From: Incurvaria masculella | Taxonomy: Eukaryota; Arthropoda; Insecta; Lepidoptera; Incurvariidae | Reading direction: 5' to 3' | Assembly (NCBI GenBank): GCA_946894095.1 | Contig: OX335644.1 | Span: 25,153,595 to 25,217,594 of the forward strand | DNA length: 64,000 nt | Shown here: positions 56,706 to 64,000 of the stretch, one piece after another | How the letters are laid out: the number at the start of each line of letters is the position of its first letter | Position numbering within the stretch: the first letter of the stretch is position 1 | Position numbers and translations under genes: made by a program | Notes under the pieces: generated by a model | What the model saw: the letters and a program-made list of their open reading frames with translations, nothing else | Told to the model about the DNA's origin: nothing | The model's database searches: none

Positions 56706-57144
56706 CATTGCCGCTTCGACTATCGTCAATTCAATGCGATCCTGGTAAGTTAGGGGACCTACAGCCTCAGTGGCACAGTGGCGCGACACTTCGGCAATCG
56801 CTCTCCGAAGTTAAGCAACGCTGGGTCCGGTCTGGTCTTGGATGGGTGACCATTCGACCGTTGAGAGAGGCTGGCCGTGGTTCGGATTCCACGTTAAACT
56901 GTAGGTCCCCTTCCTTACTTACTAGGTGGTAGGGTTAATCCCGCCCGGGTTGGTACCATCGCATTGGATGAACGATGGTCGAAGCGGCAATGAAATTTGT
57001 CCGTGTTTTCCATCCAGTTCAATGAAGCCGTGCAATATAAGGAAGGTCCTAGCATGGCGCCTAGTTCCCATGTGGTGTGTTGGGCTAATACCATGACAGA
57101 ACTTGTGGTATTAGCCATCCATGTCCAGTCACATAAAAAAAAAA
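56706..57144 (+). mobile_element. SINE-A body with 5S rRNA-like head, copy 2
   Basis: A minus-strand SINE-A body scrap (56706-56763) is followed by a plus-strand chimeric element. Its head starts CCTCAGTGGCACAGTGGCGC, then CTCCGAAGTTAAGCAACGCT and CTTGGATGGGTGACC (56801-56852), the 5S rRNA internal promoter. The SINE-A body and an A-tail end at 57144. Head and body boundaries match the inverted copy at 39756-40137. Confidence 0.88.
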
Positions 57145-58111
57145 CAGTTTTATGTGGAATCCGAGTTGCTAACGACAAATCCCTTGCTCGCCTTTTACTA
57201 AATGAATGACACTAAACGCACTAGCATTTTTAAGTGCCAGTAAACCACACAACACATCATGCTTTTGCTAGGGTTTATCCTCGAATTAAAGCCAAGACCT
57301 GGAGACAGAATCCCAAATTTTCGATCGTATTCGGCTTGGATTTGAAATGAGGCGATGCATAACAGGTATATGAATCAGGATAAACAGAGGAGAAAGTTCG
57401 ATCGTTTTGTATTTTGAGATCGTTAAAACTATTTAATGTGAGAACACAACATCCGCCGTAACTCAGTGGCGGCTGGTTCAGGTGTTGGCAGCTTAATAGG
57501 AGTTTGTACATCCGTGCAGAACGATGGCGCAAATGCCGTTCGTCGCTATTTGTGCTATAACTCCCCAAAAATAGGAAGCTACATACTATAAGCGTATCAA
57601 AGATAATACTAATAATTACTTCGTAATAGACCACTACCTCGACGCGAATTGCAGATCAAACTCCAGGTAAGTATCTCGAGATGTTTACGCTAAAATAAGC
57701 TTTGCGCTCGGCGCCGAAAGATTATATTCACTTAGCAGCGCTTCACGGTGTGTCAGGGTTGCCACATGTTTTGCAATACAGTTTTGCGCTGAGACAAGGA
57801 ATGTAAATACATAGTTGAGAGCCATATGAAACAAATTATGCCAGACTTGTTTCCATAAAATGATAATTAGTCTATCTTTACTTCTGTGTTGGCTAGAAAA
57901 CGAATCAGTTCTGTACAGTCATAAAACAATACATGAAAAAAGCTACCATTTGTATTTATTAAGAGGCACAGCGCCAAAATATGTTAAAAGTAATGGCAAC
58001 TTTTAGCACACATCCTTAGAATTATAAAATAAACCAGCTGAGGCACACGGTTCCGCTCGGGTCAATTTCGTTTTGGACTGATGTCGGGCTGAATTATTTC
58101 CTGCGGGCGAG
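57145..58111. other. Unassigned sequence
   Basis: A 119-codon minus frame (57275-57634) has no recognisable domain. Confidence 0.3.
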
Positions 58112-58560
58112 TAATGGAAACTCGTACTCATTTAGATTTAGCTGATGTATCCCACATATGCGAACTATTTGCTATACCTCAAGCTAGACCTTATCTGCGC
58201 TTCGTGAGCAGCAGTTTTTATAATATTGTAATGATGTAGTAGTACGAGTTATGGAAACTCGTACTCATTTAGATTAGCTGATGCATTCAACAGATGCGAA
58301 CAATATGCTTTGCTAACCTCAAGCTAGATCTTATCTGCGCCTTGTGAGCAGGAGTTTTGATAATATTGTAACGATGTAGTAGTCAGGGAAACTCGTACTT
58401 ATTTAGATTAGCTGATGCATCCCACATATATGAACAATTCTCTTTGCTATACCTCTAGCTAGTCCTTATCTGCGCTGTGTGAGCAGCAGTTTTGATAATA
58501 TTGTAACGATGTAGTAGTACGAGTTATGGAAACTCGTACTCATTTAGCAACTGTGGTAAT
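58112..58560. repeat. Tandem repeat, about 137-bp unit, 3.3 copies
   Basis: GGAAACTCGTACT(C/T)ATTTAG recurs at 58116, 58253, 58387 and 58528. The units also share CTGCGC-T-GTGAGCAG and TTGATAATATTGTAACGATG. Confidence 0.9.
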
Positions 58561-58727
58561 GTTTGTTATCAAAGTTTGCTTTTTACGTGAGCCGATTGAA
58601 ACCGGAATTTTCGCAAATGTTGTTTCAACAAAGCCCCATCGTTTGGGCTCCCGATATAAGCTCGGGGGAAAGGCAGCTCCCGAAGTTAACGAGCAGATAT
58701 TATAAAACCCCTCTGGTAACCTATCTG

Positions 58728-59147
58728 CAGGTCTATTCCTGGCATTCAGTAATCAGTAATCAGGAATCCTGAGTGTAGAAAACCGCTTTTTTGGAAAAGC
58801 GAGTTTTTCGACGGAAAGCCTTGATTAATTTAAAAAACTATGTTCCGGAATATTTTCGTCAAGAAAATCGCTTTGAAAACCGCTACAAAATCGGTTTTAA
58901 AGACTCAGGATTCCTGATTCCAGCAGGTCTATTCCTCGCATTTAGTAATCAGAAAATCCTGAGTCTAGAAAATCGCTTTTATAGCGATTTTCAAAGCGAG
59001 TTTGTCTACGGAAAACCTTGATTAATTAATAAAACTATATCCCGGAATATTTTCGTCAAGAAAATCGCTTTGAAAACCGCTACAAAAGCGGTTTTCTAGA
59101 CTCAGGCCTGATTCCTGATTACGAAATACCAGGAATAGGCCTGCTGA
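58728..59147. mobile_element. Fold-back element with internal duplication
   Basis: The left arm (CTGCAGGTCTATTCCTGGCA, AATCAGGAATCCTGAGT, TAGAAAACCGCTTTT) is mirrored by the right arm (AAAAGCGGTTTTCTAGACTC, TACCAGGAATAGGCCTGC). Inside, a roughly 190-base unit with AATATTTTCGTCAAGAAAAT is present twice in tandem (58740-58920 and 58925-59125). Confidence 0.75.
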
Positions 59148-59608
59148 GCACTTATAATGCCATGCCTCGTGTTGAAAAAAAAACCAAAAGATACTAGGAT
59201 TCCGTAGGTACGATACGTCATTATTTAAGTATAAGGGTGGAGTGCACAATATCTGTTATGGTTATTATGGATCTATCTTTTTTTCGTGTATTGTATTGTA
59301 CTGTTTTATTGCATTCATAGGTAGGTAACCTACACTTGAACATGTCCAGAATCGTTATGCTATGCTATCGTTATGTATATAAGAACTGGCAAACAAACAT
59401 ACTTTGCCAGTCACAAAATAAATTTAAAACTTAATTTTTTTTTTTAATTTTAAGTAGGTAATTGATCAATACCACCGCTCACAAGATAAACATAAGGAGA
59501 AACATTAAAAATATATAGAAAACAATAATAATTATGAATCGTGTGTGTTGTAAGTGATAATTTAAAAATAAAAGTATGTTCGTCCTTATTATTCGCATGA
59601 AGAAAAAA
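59148..59608. other. Unassigned sequence
   Basis: Nothing recognised. Confidence 0.3.
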
Positions 59609-59897
59609 ACCGGTCAAGTGCGAGTCGGACTCGCACACGAAGGGTTCCGTACCATCGTAAATTATTTAACACTAAAGAAATTATTTTTTTGTATGGGGGG
59701 CCCCTTTAATTTTAATAATATATTTAAATTTTACTTATTTGGTGTTATAACGGCAAAATAAATACACACTTTATAAAAAAATCAGCTGCCTACCTATTAC
59801 GGTTCATGAGATACAGCCCTGTGACAGACGGACGGACGGACAGCGGAGGCTTAGTAATAGGGTTCCGTTTTCACCCTTTGGGTACGAAACCCTAAAA
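59609..59897 (+). repeat. SGR interspersed repeat, full length
   Basis: From AACCGGTCAAGTGCGAGTCG to TTTGGGTACGAAACCCTAAA, with the GGAC tract at 59828-59842. Confidence 0.85.
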
Positions 59898-60589
59898 AAG
59901 AAGATAGATCTATGACAACCATAAATATAATACTAATCAGAGATTGTGCACTCCAGCCTTAGTATCTGGGATGTCAAATATGACACAACATTATGGAATT
60001 ATGACTTCGTTTACAAGGTGAAGTAGTAGGCATAGAGTTATAGTAAAATGCAAACATATTTCTTCTGGAACACTAATTCATTCGCGAATCGCGCCAATTT
60101 CGTATCGGCCATACAGTTTGGTCCAAGCGATTCATACATTTACAATTTACGTTTACAATTACAATTACTTCACCATTCTGGGCAGGCTGTATTCATCTGT
60201 CACACTCTCAGGTAAATTAGTGTCATCGCGTGATAAACTGCAAGCCAGGTGACATTTAGACATATAGTCTTACAGCTGTATTCAGAGTGGACGGACTAAC
60301 TTAAATTCGCCGGTCTAAGCCGGTTTTTGTAGGGTTAGTCCGCTGCTAATCTCGTACTTAGTTTAGACAGGTGCTCTCTGAATAGGACTGATTGTGAAAA
60401 GACAGTATACTACTAAACCAGTGGCTCTCAGGATCGTTGGCCGTGACTTACAGCGTAAAAAAATTGGACCACAGCCTGGTGGCACCGCAAGCTACCGCGT
60501 ATCGTATAGAGAAGATTTAGCTATTTGGGCATAGGTCTGGGTGAGTCAGAGCCTGCCAAGATGGCCGCTACTCAAGTGACGTCACTCAC
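59898..60589. other. Unassigned sequence
   Basis: Nothing recognised until the first copy of the exon tandem. Confidence 0.35.
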
Positions 60590-61033
60590 TTGATTCCGGC
60601 GACGATCTCCATGGCGCCGTTAAAATTCTCGATTTTTTAGCAGGTGACGGCGACGCGTAGCACGCACGCTCGCACCGCCTTACGCTGCTCCGGATCAGCT
60701 CCGACAAGATGGCCGCCACACGAGTAGCGTCACTCACTTGAGTCCGGCGACGATCTCCATGGCGCCGTTGAAGTTGCCGATGTTCCAGCAGGTGACGGCG
60801 ACGCGTAGCATGCACGCCAGCGCCGCCTTGCTTTGCTCAAGCTGCGCGTGCTCTAGGATCAGTTCTGTCAAGATGGCCGCTACAATAGTTACGTTACTCA
60901 TTTGAGTCCGGCGACGATCTCCATGGCACCGTGGAAGTTGTCGATAATCCAGCAGGTGAAGGCGACGCGTAGCACCCATGCCAGAACCGACTTGCTTTGC
61001 TCAAGCTACGCGTACTCTAGGATCAGCACCGTC
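60590..61033 (-). pseudogene. Three tandem decayed copies of RasGEF exon A
   Basis: Copies lie at 60902-61033, 60738-60869 and 60590-60705, with last bases 164, 164 and 148 bp apart. Each includes the exon's 3' part plus adjacent intron (CAAGATGGCCGC). The copy at 60902 has an in-frame TAG after ILEYA and a broken donor (ATGAGT). The copy at 60738 keeps an open frame (TELILEHAQLEQSKAALACM onward), differing from exon A by three residues, and keeps donor GTGAGT. It lacks a phase-compatible acceptor that I can see. The copy at 60590 has shifts of frame and a TAA. None includes exon A's own acceptor, so all are probably silent. Confidence 0.8.
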
Positions 61034-61065
61034 AAGATGGCCGCCACCCGAGTACCGTCACTCAC

Positions 61066-61211
61066 TTGAGTCCGGCGACGATCTCCATGGCGCCGTTGAA
61101 GTTGCCGATGTTCCAGCAGGTGACGGCGACGCGCAGCACGCACGCTAGCGCCGCCTTGCGCTGCTCCAACTGCGCGTGCGCGAGGATCAGCTCCGTCACC
61201 CACGCGCTCAC
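61066..61211 (-). CDS. RasGEF domain exon A (partial gene)
   Basis: This 146-bp exon encodes VSAWVTELILAHAQLEQRKA through NFNGAMEIVAGL plus two bases (AA) of the next codon. Acceptor CCCGCAG ends at 61212; donor GTGAGT is at 61065-61060. The pattern W-(V/I)-x(3)-I, then NFNG-x(2)-x-I-V-A matches the helical hairpin region of CDC25/RasGEF domains, where SOS has a NNFNG-IVAA segment. The AA overhang joins G of exon B (10709) to give Lys. It is GC-rich and uses mainly G/C third positions. The preceding exon ends in phase 0 and is not in the window. Start and full domain architecture are unknown. Confidence 0.78.
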
Positions 61212-61330
61212 CTGCGGGCAGCCATTTTAAGTTTAGTTTCATTTTAATTCACTCATGATATGGGTCTCTTCAAACGCGGTACCAGTTTCAGATACACGGC
61301 AAAGTGTTGTAGGGTAGGCGCATATAATCT

Positions 61331-61690
61331 GGACTGGCTCTAGCGCCTGATGCCAAACACGATTTTGGTAATGACGGCAATATGTTTGAATTCTCAATCT
61401 TTGCAGTCAATATTCGCAATGCAAGTAAAACGTTAAATTAATGTAAAGCGTAATCTCAAACACTTTGCTAGAAGGAGGCATTGATTAGGGGGGGAGGGAC
61501 TGTAGGAGAATTCCAAATTTTTGAGTATACAGTAGGTGGCGAAATTGGAAGACGCAATACCCGCGAATGGTATGCTTTCTGGTTCGGGTCCAGCCTTACA
61601 ATAAAATAGTTTTTTTTGCAGGGCTATTTCTTTGATAAATATGTCGTCGATTCACGTTCGATTATACATACCTACATATCACATTCATCA
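61331..61690 (+). mobile_element. Leu-foldback element, longest 5' part
   Basis: The 5' unique region (ACTGGCTCTAGCGCCTGATG) is followed by the tRNA-like core at 61536-61600: GTAGGTGGCGAAATTGG, ACGCAATACCCGCGAATGG, and box B CTGGTTCGGGTCCAGCC, which forms a perfect five-pair T-arm. The arm sequence (CACGTTCGATTATACATACC) follows; the terminal part is lost. Confidence 0.7.
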
Positions 61691-62289
61691 CATTTCTGTT
61701 CCTCTGTCAAATTTCTTTGACTATATCTGATAATTCCGTTAAGTCCCTGCCATCTGCCTGTCCACATTAAAAACGGTCTATAGTTTTCCAGACATCCTGC
61801 GCAAGAGTAAATGGATTGTTTCAACAACAGAAGAAATATATTGTACACATAATCCTACGTATCGATATGTGTTACAACATAAATAAAACTCTACTGTCAA
61901 ACTGACACAAGAAAAGCCCGGGGAAACTTTCAAGAGATCAACGACTAAGTAGATTATTTCGTTTGCCTAAGTTACTTCATAATTTGAAATGGTGTTTCGC
62001 AAGTTCATTTAAGCTTTACACAAGTTCAGCGTGATGACTTAAGTTGTTAGACAGTTTGTTTACGCGACATCAATTAGGGCACGCACAAAAATCTTATGTT
62101 ACGGCAATTAAATACGAGAGCACTGATTATCCGAAGGTAATAGTTAGAAACAGCAACATTTAGCCATATCGAATCTTGAAATCCTAACAAGGCTAAACTC
62201 CGGGAGATCCTACACCGCTGCAGAAGGTTCTTGTCCCGGTCCAACTACCTCTTTGGTACAAATCAGAGATTATACTGTAGAATATTACC
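61691..62289. other. Unassigned A+T-rich sequence
   Basis: Nothing recognised. The upstream part of the LINE fragment may begin near 62165. Confidence 0.3.
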
Positions 62290-62400
62290 GGTAATTGCTG
62301 GCGTCCTTGGCTTCAATACAGCGCCGAACGGTCCGTCTTGTTGGAGATCCGAAAGTTACTGATGGCCCGGCTCTCTGAGCCACAGACGGTCACTTTGAGT
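62290..62400 (+). pseudogene. Jockey/CR1-like reverse transcriptase fragment
   Basis: The plus strand shows relics of 'IQRRTVRLVGDPKVTDG' and a SHRRSL-like peptide, parallel to 1185-1325 on the opposite strand. Frames are broken. Confidence 0.5.
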
Positions 62401-62440
62401 TCTGGTTTGAGTTCAGCCTCACACTATACTTGTTCGTGGG

Positions 62441-62481
62441 CCGCTAGGCCAGTCCCCGCGCCACTAGGCTACGAGCCGCTC
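62441..62481 (-). repeat. SINE-A head fragment
   Basis: It matches only the first 40 bases of the tRNA head (CCGCGCCACTAGGCTACGAG in plus orientation). Confidence 0.7.
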
Positions 62482-63048
62482 AAAAAAGGAGTCAGGTTTG
62501 CTGACTCCTTCCGCTGTGCTCAGGAATCAGGAATATTTCACTGGAGAAAACTACTCTTATTGCGGTTATCACTGATCCTTATCTGGTTATCCAGTGGCCT
62601 TGATCTGTCACACACTGACAGAACGAGGCCAAAGACAACTCTAATGTTTTTGTCAGGGGTAGGCAAAGTACCTTTCCATTAAGCCGTGTCATGTTACGTT
62701 ATCAAAGTACCTATCGTTATATTTAAACGTGTATGTTTTCAATGTGTGCGTTCTTCGATATGTACATCTTATAGTCGATCGTGGGTGCGTGATTACATGG
62801 AAACTTTGTTTGAAGAGACGAAAAGGTTCACACGGGGCTCAAACCGAACGTATGAGTACGAAGAGAAATCGCTAGCATCTTATTCCTAGGACGAAAAGGA
62901 AGGACAAACAGAGATACAGGAATAAATAACAAAGTGATTGTAACAGTGACACGCCCGAGAATATTCCATTTATATTTCAAACTTGTAATTCGCCGGAAAA
63001 GAGGCGACAGCGTTGTTTTCCTTCAATTACCTGCAGCGTTTTTGTATG
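62482..63048. other. Unassigned sequence
   Basis: Nothing recognised. Confidence 0.3.
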
Positions 63049-63598
63049 TTAAGGTGGCCCATCCCGCTCATCTCCCCATACAAAAGGGGAAAGAAGATCA
63101 CGCCCATATTGCTTGTCAGAGATCCAAAATTTTGCTCAAAATAGCTTTATTTGATCGAACTAAATGTCTGATGACCATTGGCATTATAAAATTGTGTTTG
63201 GTTTCTAAGTTATAAGGTCCGAAAGTTCGCTTTTTTCGCGCGTTTTATGCAATATCTTTGGAGGTGGATTACGCAATGATAAAGTAAGAACATCTTAAAA
63301 AGGTTAGTCATCAGACATAGCCTATTTAATCAAGATTTATAATCTATTTGGTTCTTGTTCGATTTTTGACTACAGCGGTCGTGGTTTACTTTTAGCTATA
63401 AGTCGTTTTGAAATTAAAATTTTCGTAAATCTTACCAAATCACACACCATGCACATTGTCTTTTTTGTGGACATGTTGCATCTTCCTCATCACGGAGCCT
63501 GTTTTATTCTTTGAAACAGAGAAGGTCCCAGAGCGCAACAGCACGGTTTTGTAACGTGCCCGCGAATGAGTTAGGGCCGCCGGGTTGGGCCACCTTAA
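63049..63598. mobile_element. TTAA-1 MITE (piggyBac-type)
   Basis: TTAA at 63049-63052 and 63595-63598. Ends GGTGGCCCATCCCGCTC and GCCGGGTTGGGCCACC. Very close to the copy at 25827. Confidence 0.9.
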
Positions 63599-63600
63599 AA

Positions 63601-63880
63601 CACCGGCCAAGTGCGAGTCGGACTCGCACACGAAAGGTTCCGTACCATGGTACAAGATTTAACACAAAAAATCACGTTTTGTGTATCGGAGCCCCCTTTC
63701 CTTTTTTATTATTTTTAAATTTTACCTATTTGTTTGGGACAGGAAATACACACTCGGTGAAAATTTCAGCTGCCTACCTATTACGATTCACGAGATATAG
63801 CCATGTGACAGACGGACGGACGGACAGAGGAGGCTTAGTAATAGGGTTCCGTTTTCACCCTTTGGGTACGGAACCCTAAA
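63601..63880 (+). repeat. SGR interspersed repeat, full length
   Basis: From CACCGGCCAAGTGCGAGTCG to GGGTACGGAACCCTAAA, directly abutting the TTAA-1 element; the GGAC tract at 63811-63825 is short. Confidence 0.85.
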
Positions 63881-63884
63881 AACG

Positions 63885-64000
63885 AAGACTAACGAAAAGT
63901 AGTGCTTTATGACGTCACACATTTTGTATGGACGAAATCTCAAAGTAATGCAAATTGACGTCACAAAGTACTACTTTTCGTTAGCTTAGTTTCTGTTACG
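63885..64000. repeat. Palindromic repeat, cut by window end
   Basis: CTAACGAAAAGTAGTGCTTT, ATGACGTCA on the left is mirrored by TGACGTCACAAAGTACTACT, TTTCGTTAG on the right. The right half matches 48249-48334 inverted. It may be a small MITE. Confidence 0.6.

Larger units (their letters stand above)
10710..61065 (-). other. Inferred 50.4-kb intron of the RasGEF gene
   Basis: The interval begins with donor GTGAGT (61065-61060) after exon A and ends with acceptor CAG (10710) before exon B. I found no additional exon of this domain in between, and the two exons join without loss of conserved domain residues. Almost everything inside is transposon or A+T-rich filler. This rests on phase and domain continuity, not on transcript data. 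Confidence 0.65.

Noticed and set aside
56801..56872. 5S rRNA gene
   Set aside because: Only the internal promoter half is similar, and it is fused to a SINE body with an A-tail. It is a retroposon head.
58563..59249. Frames of 69-76 codons
   Set aside because: They fall within the fold-back element and its inverted arms, with no domain.
60738..60869. A functional alternative exon
   Set aside because: The frame and donor are intact, but no acceptor gives a stop-free join in the phase required by exon A's start. Kept as a pseudo-exon pending transcripts.
60582..61242. Frames beginning MHATRRRHLL / MGATRRLHLL and the 61006-61242 frame
   Set aside because: These are alternate-frame readings of the exon A tandem copies. 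Only the splice-bounded frame matches a RasGEF domain.
61536..61600. tRNA-Leu gene
   Set aside because: The D- and T-arm motifs are good, but acceptor-stem pairing and a proper anticodon arm are lacking. The same core recurs in a repeat family.

Overview
The window looks like nuclear DNA of an arthropod, most likely a moth or butterfly (Lepidoptera). It is A+T-rich, has no compact genes or operons, and is packed with Helitrons, TTAA-flanked MITEs, tRNA- and 5S-headed SINEs, and Jockey/RTE-like LINE fragments of the kind seen in lepidopteran introns. The species assignment is inference. Names used here for repeat families (SINE-A, SGR, Leu-foldback, TTAA-1 to TTAA-4) are my own labels.

The only host gene I can support lies on the minus strand. 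Exon A (61211 to 61066) and exon B (10709 to 10536) encode adjacent parts of one RasGEF (CDC25-homology) catalytic domain. Exon A ends with two bases of a codon, and exon B starts with the base that completes it as Lys. Both exons have consensus splice sites. Together they imply an intron of about 50.4 kb that spans most of the window. The flanks (1-10535 and 61212-64000) would then be further introns of the same gene. Just downstream of exon A are three more tandem, decayed copies of it.

Layout, left to right. 1-6700: a SINE, LINE remnants, an 818-bp AT-rich fold-back and a near-perfect hairpin. 6703-9235: a satellite of exact 70-bp units passing into exact 113-bp units, broken by a TTAA element that itself contains a second TTAA element. 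9244-11142: a SINE cluster closing in on exon B. 11219-17500: a fold-back element with a leucine-tRNA-like core, LINE tails and small MITEs. 17515-23494: three non-autonomous Helitrons, two directly abutting; one carries a piece of Jockey reverse transcriptase and another carries a TTAA element. 23500-41700: many dispersed repeats, two local duplications and a GC-rich minisatellite. 41951-43230: a mariner with a single in-frame stop. 44000-60000: an R2-like endonuclease fragment, more MITEs, the second 5S-headed SINE and an RTE fragment. 60590-61211: exon A and its tandem copies. 61331-64000: further repeats.

No complete rRNA, tRNA, CRISPR or prokaryotic feature is present. Most short open frames are shadows of repeats. 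Families and boundaries were judged by eye from recurrence within this window, so end coordinates of repeats are approximate unless a target-site duplication is given.
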